A stretch of DNA of 64,000 nucleotides from Spirosoma fluviale (lineage in GTDB: Bacteria; Bacteroidota; Bacteroidia; Cytophagales; Spirosomataceae): the NCBI RefSeq assembly GCF_900230225.1, contig NZ_OCNH01000007.1, positions 337,033 through 401,032 of the forward strand, written 5' to 3'. The notes beneath the pieces are model-generated. The model was not told the origin of the DNA. It worked only from the letters and a program-made list of their open reading frames with translations, and did no database searches. Every line of letters begins with the position of its first letter. Positions within the stretch are counted from its first letter, which is position 1. Shown here piece by piece: positions 54,358-62,294 of the stretch. Made by a program: the position numbers and the translations under genes.

Positions 54358-54738
54358 ATGTCAGCTTCCAAACGCGTCCTGATTGCCGAAGATAGCTCTG
54401 TTATCCAAAATCTGGCCCGCAAAATTCTTGAATTTCAGAACTACGATATCACAGCCGTAAAAAACGGTGAGCAAGTGCTGCAAATTCTGGAGAAAGAAGA
54501 CTTCAGTATCCTCCTCCTGGACATTAACATGCCGCTGATGGATGGTATGGAATGCGTTCGGCGCGTTCGGGCACTTCCCGAAAAAGAAAAAGCCAGTGTG
54601 CCTATCGTAGCCATTACCGGCAACGCCAAAAATTACACCGAAGAAGAATTTAAAACCGCCGGTTTCAACGACGTACTGGTGAAACCCCTCAACTTCGACC
54701 GCCTGGTGGAAGTGGTTAATCAATTGACGGATAAATAG
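54358..54738 (+). CDS. Stand-alone response regulator receiver protein
   Basis: 126 residues consisting of a single receiver domain. The acidic pocket and phosphoacceptor are visible: IAEDSSVIQN near the start, Asp in ILLLDINMPLMDG, the Thr in VAITGNA and Lys in VLVKPL. There is no output domain, as in CheY/Spo0F-like shuttles. No kinase gene is adjacent. It is followed by a 33-bp-arm inverted repeat. Confidence 0.93.
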   Translation: MSASKRVLIAEDSSVIQNLARKILEFQNYDITAVKNGEQVLQILEKEDFSILLLDINMPLMDGMECVRRVRALPEKEKASVPIVAITGNAKNYTEEEFKTAGFNDVLVKPLNFDRLVEVVNQLTDK

Positions 54739-54744
54739 AAATGG

Positions 54745-54841
54745 AGGAGTTAGGAGTTAGGAGCGAGAAGTGAGGAGGGCTGGCGCATGTGTTGCTTTCG
54801 CGTCAGCACTCCTCACTCCTCGCTCCTAACTCCTAACTCCT
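54745..54841. repeat. 33-bp-arm inverted repeat between response regulator and PhnP-like genes
   Basis: Arms 54745-54777 and 54809-54841 match at 32 of 33 positions. They are built of GGAGTTA units (AGGAGTTAGGAGTTAGGAG). A second, imperfect stem (GGCTGGCGC) lies in the loop. Both flanking genes are on the plus strand. Confidence 0.88.
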
Positions 54842-54848
54842 GATAACT

Positions 54849-55610
54849 ATGATCATCACCTTGCTCGGTACGGGAACATCGTCGGGGGTGCCGCTTATTG
54901 GCTGTACCTGTGAGGTGTGCCGTTCGGTTGACTTTCGGGACAAACGACTCCGTACCTCCGTTCACATTGCCGTGGACGGGCGTAGTTTCGTTATCGACAC
55001 CGGCCCCGATTTCCGGCAGCAGGTTCTTCGACTCAACCTGCAACAACTCGACGCCGTTCTGTTCACCCACGAACACAAAGACCACACAGCAGGGCTCGAC
55101 GAAATTCGGGCGTATAACTTTCGGTCGGGAAAAGATATTCCGGTTTATGGCCGTCCAACCGTTCTGGCGCAGTTACAGCGTGAATTTGCGTATGTTTTTG
55201 CCGAGAATAAATATCCAGGAACACCCCACGTTCAACTGCATGATCTGACCAACGAACCCGTCGATGTGCTGGGTGTTCGGTTCATTCCCATCGAGGTAAT
55301 GCACCATAAACTCCCCGTTTATGGCTTCCGCATTGGTGACTTCACCTATCTCACCGATCTGAACTATATCTCCGATCAGGAACTGGAAAAAGTGTACGGC
55401 TCTAAAGTGCTGGTGCTCGATGCCCTTCAGTTGAAACCCCACATTTCGCATTTTACGCTCGATGAGGCCGTTGCCCTTGCCAAACGCGTTAATGCCGACC
55501 GAACTTACTTCGTTCACATCAGCCATAAACTCGGCTTACACCGCGACGTCGAAAAAGAACTGCCCGCCAACATCCGGCTCGGCTACGATGGCTTGCAGAT
55601 TACCCTGTAA
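54849..55610 (+). CDS. PhnP-like metallo-beta-lactamase-fold phosphodiesterase
   Basis: 253 residues. The N-terminus has LLGTGTSSGVPLIGCTCEVC and the Cys pair typical of the structural zinc site of PhnP-type proteins. The metal motif is FTHEHKDHTAGLDE (HxHxDH), followed by the later metal His in VMHHKLPVYGF and the Asp in FTYLTDLNYI. Known PhnP hydrolyses phosphoribosyl cyclic phosphate; the Bacteroidota versions lack a phn cluster, so the substrate here is uncertain. It is separated from the response regulator by the inverted repeat. Confidence 0.92.
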   Translation: MIITLLGTGTSSGVPLIGCTCEVCRSVDFRDKRLRTSVHIAVDGRSFVIDTGPDFRQQVLRLNLQQLDAVLFTHEHKDHTAGLDEIRAYNFRSGKDIPVYGRPTVLAQLQREFAYVFAENKYPGTPHVQLHDLTNEPVDVLGVRFIPIEVMHHKLPVYGFRIGDFTYLTDLNYISDQELEKVYGSKVLVLDALQLKPHISHFTLDEAVALAKRVNADRTYFVHISHKLGLHRDVEKELPANIRLGYDGLQITL

Positions 55611-55724
55611 CACCGCTCCTCCGGGTAGGTTGGGATCTAGCGACAACAAGCCTTTCCGGAAGGGGCTGCATTACAAACCAATTTCCTCCACGCATCGTTA
55701 CGCCAGTAGATTCATACGTACACG

Positions 55725-56819
55725 ATGCCGACCGCGATAAAGCCCTCCCGCCCGTTTTCGAATACCCTCCTGGATAAGTACCGACAGCAGGGCGATACTC
55801 CCGCCGATGCAGCCATTGCGGCCGTCGTTGAGGCCAGTGGCCCGATGGGCTTGCGTTCGCTCATGCAGTGGCTTGGCGATACCGGCGATTTCTCGACCGA
55901 CAATCAGCACCCGGCTATCCAGACCTTCTTTGCCGAATACGGTGCTTTACCCGACTGGGCTGAGCCCGACCGGATGAAACGAGGCATGGCTTTTTTCAAG
56001 AAATACGCCCAGCAAATTGGGCTAACGCTTGGCTTTTTCTCCCTCCCCTACTCGTATCTGGGTGCCCACGGAGCGCAGGTCCTCTGGCTTACCGAACGCA
56101 TAAAAAATGACACCGCCCGCCGATTGCAGGAAACCGGCGAGTGGGTATTTGCCGTCAATAATGCCAAAGAGTGGCCGTTTAACGCACAGGTGACCAACCC
56201 AAACGGGGCAACAGCCATTCGCCGGACTCAGAAAATCCGACTCATTCATGCCGGAGCCCGCTGGTTTTCGTTGCACTCCAATCGGTGGAACATGGACTGG
56301 GGTTACCCGGTCAATCAGGAGGATATGGCCGGTACGAGTTTGTCATTTTCCTATATCGTGTTGCAGGGATTACGGAAAGCGAAAGTCACTATGACCGAGC
56401 AGGAAGAAGAGGATTACCTGCACCATATCAACGTGGTTGGCTACCTCAACGGCGTTGCCGAAGAGCTTATTCCGACCAACATGCGCGAAGCATACAACCT
56501 CGGCACCGCCATTGCCCGGCGGCAATTTGCCCCCTCCGAAGCAGGTGTTGGATTAACCCGCTCGCTGTTGAATGCGATAGCTACAGCCGCGTCGTCCAGC
56601 CAGTTTACCCCTAATGGCCCGGCCCAATCCGCAACGCCAGCCCGTCAGGGAACAATAGGTCCCGAAACGATTCGGAACCTCGCAGCCGGTGAAATGCGTT
56701 TCTTCATGGGCGACGAATACGCCGACTGGCTCGGTATTCCCAACGTGCCCGTTGAGAAACGGCTAGCTGGATTATTGAATCGCCTGCCTATTTTCCAACG
56801 TCAGCTATTGAGTTTGTAG
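55725..56819 (+). CDS. MpaB-type oxygenase (DUF2236)
   Basis: 364 residues and mostly helical. Family features of DUF2236/MpaB-like oxygenases are GMAFFKKYAQQIGLTLGFFS, YSYLGAHGAQVLWLT, IRRTQKIRLIHAGARWF and a central WNMDWGYPVNQEDMAGTSLSF block (first 20 residues conserved as WGYPVNQEDMAGT). Relatives include fungal MpaB and the latex-clearing oxygenase group, which bind haem b through conserved His residues. Several His are present here, but I cannot assign the axial one. The substrate is unknown. Confidence 0.86.
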   Translation: MPTAIKPSRPFSNTLLDKYRQQGDTPADAAIAAVVEASGPMGLRSLMQWLGDTGDFSTDNQHPAIQTFFAEYGALPDWAEPDRMKRGMAFFKKYAQQIGLTLGFFSLPYSYLGAHGAQVLWLTERIKNDTARRLQETGEWVFAVNNAKEWPFNAQVTNPNGATAIRRTQKIRLIHAGARWFSLHSNRWNMDWGYPVNQEDMAGTSLSFSYIVLQGLRKAKVTMTEQEEEDYLHHINVVGYLNGVAEELIPTNMREAYNLGTAIARRQFAPSEAGVGLTRSLLNAIATAASSSQFTPNGPAQSATPARQGTIGPETIRNLAAGEMRFFMGDEYADWLGIPNVPVEKRLAGLLNRLPIFQRQLLSL

Positions 56820-56866
56820 TTCGTGCAATTCAGTAAAGATTTCTGACGTTCCTAACACCTACAGAC

Positions 56867-58243
56867 TTGTATCAATTAGAACCCATTGCTGCTCTTGCTA
56901 CGGCACCCGGCATCGGTGCCATTGCCGTGGTTCGCGTATCGGGCGAAGGCGCGATCGACTTAACAAACCGACTGTTTCGGGGAAAAGACCTGACGCAGCA
57001 GCCCAGCCACACCGCTCATTTCGGTACCCTTCGGAACGAAGATGGCGGCATCATCGACGAAGTGCTGGCAACCGTTTTTCGGGCACCGAAATCCTTCACG
57101 AAAGAAGATGTTGTCGAAATTTCGTGCCACGGCTCGGAGTTTATCATTCAGCAAATTCTGCGTCGACTCATGCAGGAAGGCGTTCGACTGGCTAAGCCGG
57201 GTGAGTTTACGCAACGGGCGTTTCTGAATGGTCAGTTCGATCTGGTACAGGCCGAAGCCGTTGCCGACCTAATTGCCTCCGACTCCGATGCCAGTCATCG
57301 GGCAGCCCTCAATCAACTGCGTGGCGGTTTCTCGAAACAACTCAAAGACCTTCGCCAGCAACTCATTGATTTTGTGGCCCTGGTTGAACTGGAGCTGGAT
57401 TTTGGCGAAGAAGACGTCGAGTTTGCCCACCGCGACCGGCTCCGGCAGTTGATGCTTGATATTCGTCGTGTTCTTCACCCGTTGATCGACTCGTTTTCAA
57501 CTGGTAACGCCATTAAGAACGGCGTGCCAACCGTTATTGTCGGCAAGCCCAACGCGGGCAAGTCGACGCTCCTCAACGCGCTGCTGAACGAAGAAAAAGC
57601 CATCGTTTCGGATATTCCCGGCACCACCCGCGATGTTATTGAAGATGAGCTGTTTATTGATGGTATCCGCTTCCGGCTCATCGATACGGCCGGGTTGCGG
57701 CAGGCCACGGATCGCATTGAAGCCATTGGCATTGAGCGCACCCAGCAGAAAATGCGCGATGCCGCCCTGGTCGTTTACCTGTTCGACGCCAAAAACGTGG
57801 AGTCCGACGACTTACAAACGGCGGTCGATGAAGTACGGGCATCCGGTAAACCGTATCTGCTCGTGGGCAACAAACTAGACGCCATCACCGACGCCACCCG
57901 CGAATCGCTGGAAACGATGCTGGGCGAACCCGTCGTGTGGATTTCGGCGGCAAAACTAACGCATCTGGACGAACTGAAAGCGGCCCTTTCGGCCCGCGTT
58001 CGCACCGATGCCGCCGTGCAAACGGGCAGTGCCGTAGTGACCAACGCCCGCCACTACAACCACCTTACGGGCACCGACGATGCCCTCGCCCGCGCCATCC
58101 ACGGCCTCGACACCGGCGTCACCCCCGATTGGTTAGCCATGGATCTACGCGTCGCCCTGCAACATTTGGGTGAGCTGACGGGTGAGATTACAACAGATGA
58201 TTTGCTGGAGTCGATCTTTAGTAAATTCTGTATCGGAAAGTAA
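56867..58243 (+). CDS. mnmE: tRNA modification GTPase MnmE (TrmE)
   Basis: 458 residues. With MnmG it makes the 5-carboxymethylaminomethyl group on wobble uridine-34. The N-terminal tetrahydrofolate-binding domain is seen as IAALATAPGIGAIAVVRVSG. The helical domain contains the GTPase with GKPNAGKSTLLNAL (G1), DIPGTTRD (G2), DTAGLR (G3) and NKLD (G4). The last residues are the conserved FCIGK. The start is TTG 56867; no ATG or GTG is available that keeps the conserved start. The mobile element begins just downstream. Confidence 0.96.
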   Translation: MYQLEPIAALATAPGIGAIAVVRVSGEGAIDLTNRLFRGKDLTQQPSHTAHFGTLRNEDGGIIDEVLATVFRAPKSFTKEDVVEISCHGSEFIIQQILRRLMQEGVRLAKPGEFTQRAFLNGQFDLVQAEAVADLIASDSDASHRAALNQLRGGFSKQLKDLRQQLIDFVALVELELDFGEEDVEFAHRDRLRQLMLDIRRVLHPLIDSFSTGNAIKNGVPTVIVGKPNAGKSTLLNALLNEEKAIVSDIPGTTRDVIEDELFIDGIRFRLIDTAGLRQATDRIEAIGIERTQQKMRDAALVVYLFDAKNVESDDLQTAVDEVRASGKPYLLVGNKLDAITDATRESLETMLGEPVVWISAAKLTHLDELKAALSARVRTDAAVQTGSAVVTNARHYNHLTGTDDALARAIHGLDTGVTPDWLAMDLRVALQHLGELTGEITTDDLLESIFSKFCIGK

Positions 58244-58369
58244 CCGTACTTAATAAGTATTTTCCATTATATTACTAAATCATACTTAAAGCCTTAAAAA
58301 TGGGCTATTTACGTTCATTTTGCTACTACTTTATTGAGTGATGTAAAACATATATTCAGTCAATATTTG

Positions 58370-58377
58370 TACCTTTG
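58370..58377 (+). promoter_or_regulatory. Candidate -7 promoter element (also att-like) of the mobile element
   Basis: TACCTTTG fits TAnnTTTG and lies within the att-like GTACCTTTGT. TTGTACC occurs twice, 11 bp apart, at 58367 and 58378. No clear -33 element was found. Confidence 0.35.
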
Positions 58378-58391
58378 TTGTACCTCATAGG

Positions 58392-58418
58392 CGGATTTAC
58401 ATTGAAAATCCGTTTTTT
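58392..58418 (+). terminator. Hairpin with T run after mnmE
   Basis: A 7-bp stem, CGGATTT/AAATCCG, with a 7-nt loop is followed by six T. It lies 149 bp after the mnmE stop and just before the 10-bp repeat array. It may terminate mnmE transcription or act as an attenuator for the element genes. Confidence 0.75.
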
Positions 58419-58430
58419 AGGCGAAATCAT

Positions 58431-58490
58431 GCAACATACAGCACCATATAGCAACACACAGCAACCTCAAGCTACTTACTGCAACATATA
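58431..58490 (+). repeat. Six tandem 10-bp repeats (iterons) upstream of the HTH-integrase operon
   Basis: Six consecutive decamers lie in exact 10-bp phase: GCAACATACA, GCACCATATA, GCAACACACA, GCAACCTCAA, GCTACTTACT, GCAACATATA. Each shares 7-10 positions with the first. They end 20 bp before the HTH start codon. A 20-codon frame (58429-58491) spans the array but is probably a by-product. Confidence 0.88.
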
Positions 58491-58510
58491 AACGAAACTA
58501 ATTGACTGGT

Positions 58511-59068
58511 ATGAGTTCTAACATCCGAGTAAGGCGAATCTGCGAGCAATGCGGGAACGAATTTGAAGCCCGTACAACCGTTACAAAAACGTGTAGTGAC
58601 TCTTGTGCTAAACGAGCCTACAAAGCCCGCCAACGAGCAGCAAAGGTTACTATAAGCAATGAGCAGACCCGGCGAATAATTGAAAAACCTTTAGATGATA
58701 TTCGAGCTAAAGAAAATCTGAACATTGCTGATGCTAGTAAACTATTAGGCGTAAGTCGATGGACAATTTGGCGGGCTATTGGTTCAGGTAATTTACACGC
58801 CGTGAAGTTAGGTAGACGTACTCTTATTCGTCGTTCGGACGTTGACCGCCTGTTTGAGCCGCCAACATTTACCGAGAAGCCAATGCCCGCCCCGGTTGAA
58901 TTAGTAGACTGTTATACAATGAAAGAGATTCAGGAAAGATACGGCATTTCTGAAAAAGCTCTTTACACACTCATACAGCGTAATAATATACCCAAACAGT
59001 ATAAAGGCCCTTACGCCTATGTGCCAAAAGTCAGGATTGATGAATTACTAACAGCCACACGATTATGA
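58511..59068 (+). CDS. HTH DNA-binding protein with N-terminal zinc-finger-like motif (excisionase/regulator)
   Basis: 185 residues from ATG 58511 (a TTG at 58502 is the alternative). The N-terminus has a Cys4-type motif (CEQCGNEFEAR...CSDSCAKRAY). A MerR/excisionase-type helix-turn-helix follows (LNIADASKLLGVSRWTIWRA, then KLGRRTLIRRSDVDRL). A second HTH-like segment is near the C-terminus (YTMKEIQERYGISEKALYTL). The last codons overlap the integrase start, so the two are translationally coupled. It is a good candidate for a recombination directionality factor and for the protein that binds the upstream 10-bp repeats (inference). Confidence 0.82.
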   Translation: MSSNIRVRRICEQCGNEFEARTTVTKTCSDSCAKRAYKARQRAAKVTISNEQTRRIIEKPLDDIRAKENLNIADASKLLGVSRWTIWRAIGSGNLHAVKLGRRTLIRRSDVDRLFEPPTFTEKPMPAPVELVDCYTMKEIQERYGISEKALYTLIQRNNIPKQYKGPYAYVPKVRIDELLTATRL

Positions 59069-60183
59069 TAAAAGTCCATCTACGCAAAAAGCCAATTAGT
59101 AACGGGCGAACTAGCCTGTATTTAGATTACTACCCGGCTATAACTCATCCTGACACTGGCAAAGACACCCGGCGCGAATTTTTGGGCTTATATCTGTTCA
59201 ACCGCCCTAAAACACCCGCCGACAAAGAGCAGAACGCTGAAACGATTGCACTAGCTGAAAATTTACGAGCCAAAAGACAAATCGACGTTCAAAACGGTGC
59301 TTATGGCTTCTTATCCAAAAAAAGCCTGAGTACTTGTTTTGTGGCATATTGCGAGCAATTGGCAGCATCAAAAACAGGGAGTAACAAAGATGGTTGGGAA
59401 AGTGCCTTACATTACCTACGTGACTTTACAGGCGGTAACCTTAAACTCTCCAACCTTACTGCAAAAAAATGCCGGGATTTTCGGGCTTATATGATGGACG
59501 CACAAAGCCAGCGCAACGAAGAACCGTTGGCCGTAAACTCTACCGTTAGTTACTTCAACAAATTTAAAGCAGCTCTCAAGCAAGCCTTTAAAGACGGACT
59601 TATTAGCATTGATTTAAACACGAAAGTCGAAAGTATCAAACCCGAAGAGACCCGGCGCGAATACCTGACTTTAGCCGAATTACAAGCACTAGTTCAAACA
59701 GATTTACCAGCGTACCCTACACTTAAACAAGCGGCTCTATTTTCGGCCCTGACGGGTTTACGGTATTCGGATATTGAAGCCCTGACATGGGAGCAAATAC
59801 GTCATGATGCCCGAAACGGCTACACGATTAATTTCAGACAGGAAAAGACAGACGGGGTAGAATATATGCCTGTTTCTGAACAAGCTGTTTCATTATTGGG
59901 GAAACGCTTAGACGATAGCCAGCCCGTACTACCCGGTTTAACCTATTCGGCACACTGGAACAAAATTTTAAAGCAGTGGGTGAAAGATGCCGGAATAACC
60001 AAACCTGTAACATTCCACAGTTTCCGGCATACCTACGCTACCCTGCAATTATCACTTGGAACCGATATTTACACCGTCTCCAAGATGTTAGGCCACCGCG
60101 AACTAAAGACTACGCAGATTTATGCAAAAATCGTTGACCAGTCAAAGCGGGATACTGTCGATAAAATCAAATTAACATTATAA
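59065..60183 (+). CDS. Tyrosine recombinase / integrase
   Basis: 372 residues. An N-terminal arm-binding-like domain (residues about 1-100) and a SAM-like core-binding domain (about 105-205) lead into the catalytic domain. Catalytic residues are Arg in ALTGLRYSDIEALTW, Lys in NFRQEKTDGVEYMP, HxxR in FHSFRHTYAT, His in LGHRELKTTQIY and the nucleophile Tyr in the same segment. It overlaps the HTH gene by 4 bp (ATGA). This type mediates integration and excision of Bacteroidota mobile elements. Confidence 0.93.
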   Translation: MIKVHLRKKPISNGRTSLYLDYYPAITHPDTGKDTRREFLGLYLFNRPKTPADKEQNAETIALAENLRAKRQIDVQNGAYGFLSKKSLSTCFVAYCEQLAASKTGSNKDGWESALHYLRDFTGGNLKLSNLTAKKCRDFRAYMMDAQSQRNEEPLAVNSTVSYFNKFKAALKQAFKDGLISIDLNTKVESIKPEETRREYLTLAELQALVQTDLPAYPTLKQAALFSALTGLRYSDIEALTWEQIRHDARNGYTINFRQEKTDGVEYMPVSEQAVSLLGKRLDDSQPVLPGLTYSAHWNKILKQWVKDAGITKPVTFHSFRHTYATLQLSLGTDIYTVSKMLGHRELKTTQIYAKIVDQSKRDTVDKIKLTL

Positions 60184-60194
60184 CAAACAGATGT

Positions 60195-61562
60195 ATGCAA
60201 GGGCCATTTTTTGAGTTCAAAGTAGAAAATTTTCATATACAGCCATTTCAACCGTTAGTATTTCGTGACTACAAGCCACAAGAGAATTTTCCGAACTGTT
60301 GCCCTAATCATAAAGCAGTGATGGAATGGGCAGCAAAGTTTGTTGAGGAATTTCCGAACTGTTGTGAAGCCCACAAGATATTGGCAAAAAACCCTCTGAT
60401 TGATTTGACCTATTTTAAGTCTGATGCATTTGCGGTCAGTATTGTAAATCGAGTATCTTACACAGAACATCATATTGAAAAAAGAATAGAACAGGCTAAT
60501 TGGTACGAAGACATTACCAATTACATAGAATATATCATTAGCAGTTTTGGAACTCCCTCTTTTGGCGATCATGTTTACAGCAAATCCTTAATTAGCTTGA
60601 TAGAAGCAAGACAGGATGAGATTGGACAGAGTAAAGCACAACGATTAATTGACTATGTAAATGGTCTTTATGAACGACAACCCGACGAACCCGTTGCTGA
60701 AGAAATAGACTTGAATGAATTATACCATATCTATCAAAAATGGTTGTTTGTTTTTCCGTTTACTGTTCAGCCTTTCGATAAGCTAAAAGATAGATTTACA
60801 AATATTTTTCCTGTGATAGCAGAGGAACCCGTATATAACCCGTACACACAGTTTTCTAAATTTAGAGTAGTAACTAAACGAAAACTCATAGAATGGTTAA
60901 TTGACAAAACAAAAGAAATACTGAAATCGGTAAACTCAGTAGAGCTTTTACAAAATGGGTTAGTTAAGGATACCAATGCACACCGGGTAGACCTACTTAA
61001 CGGACAGCACAAAGCCCGGCAAGCCGCTTTAGTTAATGAGTTTTCTAAACAAGAAAATCACTATTTACAAGTGATTACGAAATGGCTTAGTAACGAAGAG
61101 AAGTATTATAAAGCGGTCATGCCCTTGCTAGCAGCTAAACGAACCGGTAAGACCTCAACACCACCGGTCACTGATAACCGGGCGAACGTTTTTAACGAGC
61201 GTATGCACTTAGATGAGGTTAGAAAATATTTCATACAATTAGCGAAAAATAGCAGTAAAAACGGCAATCCATTTCTGACTATTGAACAGTTTGAACAGTT
61301 CATTAACCGGGCATTTGTTGGCGAACCTTTTACTGAAAAACTATCTATGAATGAGAAGACAGGAGATAAGGGTAAAGTAATTGGTCTGTTTTATCTATTC
61401 TTTACTCGTTGCACTACACATCAACCTAAAATTGGGAAATTAGACCCAAATGCAACAGTCGAAAAGTATATCAGGTTGCTTACTGACCACTTCGACAACT
61501 GGACTTTCGATGAGGTTAAAAATAACTTTAGAAGTGGAGGGAATTGGCAAAAACCTGCCTAA
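60195..61562 (+). CDS. Unknown mobile-element protein with duplicated FPNCC-HK motif
   Basis: 455 residues, AT-rich codons, no signal peptide. The N-terminal 70 residues contain two copies of a motif, NFPNCCPNHKAVMEW and EFPNCCEAHKILAKN, 24 residues apart, each with a Cys pair and a His that could bind zinc. The middle is helical. The C-terminal part has RKYFIQLAKNSSKNGNPFLT followed by IEQFEQFINRAF, a segment I associate with other unknown Bacteroidota element proteins. The gene begins 11 bp after the integrase stop, so it is probably cotranscribed. The function is unknown. Confidence 0.78.
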   Translation: MQGPFFEFKVENFHIQPFQPLVFRDYKPQENFPNCCPNHKAVMEWAAKFVEEFPNCCEAHKILAKNPLIDLTYFKSDAFAVSIVNRVSYTEHHIEKRIEQANWYEDITNYIEYIISSFGTPSFGDHVYSKSLISLIEARQDEIGQSKAQRLIDYVNGLYERQPDEPVAEEIDLNELYHIYQKWLFVFPFTVQPFDKLKDRFTNIFPVIAEEPVYNPYTQFSKFRVVTKRKLIEWLIDKTKEILKSVNSVELLQNGLVKDTNAHRVDLLNGQHKARQAALVNEFSKQENHYLQVITKWLSNEEKYYKAVMPLLAAKRTGKTSTPPVTDNRANVFNERMHLDEVRKYFIQLAKNSSKNGNPFLTIEQFEQFINRAFVGEPFTEKLSMNEKTGDKGKVIGLFYLFFTRCTTHQPKIGKLDPNATVEKYIRLLTDHFDNWTFDEVKNNFRSGGNWQKPA

Positions 61563-61574
61563 TACGGCTGGAAC

Positions 61575-61622
61575 TTACAAATCTTCTTACAAGACTTACA
61601 AAAGAATTTACAAGACCTACAA
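61575..61622 (+). repeat. TTACAA direct-repeat array with 21-bp period
   Basis: TTACAA (last copy CTACAA) starts at 61575, 61587, 61596, 61608 and 61617. The spacing alternates 12 and 9, giving a 21-bp period or two helical turns. It lies between the unknown-protein gene and the second HTH gene. Confidence 0.82.
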
Positions 61623-61680
61623 CAGAAATTAACACCCCTCACTAAGCCTATACTATTGCAGCAAGTTTAACGAAAACAAC

Positions 61681-62055
61681 TTGTCAGCAGTGGAAAACAC
61701 TCTTATTACATTCGATCAACTACCCGCCTTCGTAGTTGATTTAGGCCGCAAAGTTGACGACCTAACAGCCCTGTTACGTTCGCAGAGTGAACGCGGCCAC
61801 TCTATTCCAGACCGCTGGTTCTCTATTGAAGAACTAAGTGAGTATCTACCCGGCCACCCCGCCGTAACGACCTTATACGGCAAAGTACAACGGCGTGAAA
61901 TTCCATTTTCACGCAAGGGTAAGCGGTTGGCGTTCCGGCAATCAGATATTGATTTGTGGCTACAAAGTGGCCGCGTCAAAACCAGTGCTGAAATAGATGC
62001 ACAGGCCGAACACTATTTATCTAATCAGCGCAAAGGAGGGCGTAAGGCAAGATGA
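61681..62055 (+). CDS. Helix-turn-helix domain protein (excisionase-like)
   Basis: 124 residues from TTG 61681, or from GTG 61690; no ATG is available. The MerR/excisionase-type motif covers residues about 40-85 (FSIEELSEYLPGHPAVTTLY, then FSRKGKRLAFRQSDIDLWL). This is the form seen in small element proteins that bind next to origins or att sites. A Lys/Arg-rich tail ends the protein (NQRKGGRKAR). It lies 58 bp after the TTACAA array and overlaps the next small gene by 4 bp. Confidence 0.82.
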   Translation: MSAVENTLITFDQLPAFVVDLGRKVDDLTALLRSQSERGHSIPDRWFSIEELSEYLPGHPAVTTLYGKVQRREIPFSRKGKRLAFRQSDIDLWLQSGRVKTSAEIDAQAEHYLSNQRKGGRKAR

Positions 62056-62231
62056 ACGCCCCTATTTTCCTACTTTTTGTGATATGGCTTCTGTTTGCGT
62101 TTACTGAAGTTGCTATACACTTTCTCGCTTGTACAAAAGGCGAGGAGCTACCCGCCGACAGCCCCCTAGTTGATGCTGGCAATGAAGCTGACGACCTGCC
62201 TTTTGGCCCCGCTCCCTCCGATCAAGACTAA
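62052..62231 (+). CDS. Small membrane protein (59 residues)
   Basis: The ATG overlaps the stop of the upstream HTH gene (ATGA). The N-terminus is a single hydrophobic helix (PIFLLFVIWLLFAFTEVAIH) and the remainder is acidic (DAGNEADDLPFGPAPSDQD). No family is recognised. The coupling and coherent hydrophobic/acidic layout make it a plausible gene. Confidence 0.6.
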   Translation: MNAPIFLLFVIWLLFAFTEVAIHFLACTKGEELPADSPLVDAGNEADDLPFGPAPSDQD

Positions 62232-62245
62232 CCCAACGTAAAACA

Positions 62246-62279
62246 AGCCGGGTCAATGTGTGGTGACATTGACCCGGCT
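62246..62279. repeat. Perfect 14-bp inverted repeat before the ATPase gene
   Basis: AGCCGGGTCAATGT (62246-62259) pairs exactly with 62266-62279 across a GTGGTG loop, 15 bp before the ATPase start codon. There is no T run on the plus strand. The arm contains an ATG (62256) that is in frame with the ATPase. Confidence 0.85.
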
Positions 62280-62294
62280 AAAAACCCATTTCTT

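Noticed and set aside
58244..58430. A tRNA gene as integration target after mnmE
   Set aside because: No cloverleaf or tRNA 3' end (no T-arm GTTCRANNC) could be found in the region on either strand.
58431..58490. CRISPR-like array
   Set aside because: The units are 10 bp, tandem and without spacers, with no cas genes. This is an iteron-type array.
61450..61632. An alternative-frame peptide with YKT repeats at the end of the unknown element gene, possibly a frameshift extension
   Set aside because: The repeats arise from the TTACAA DNA array. No convincing slippery site lies before the main stop codon.
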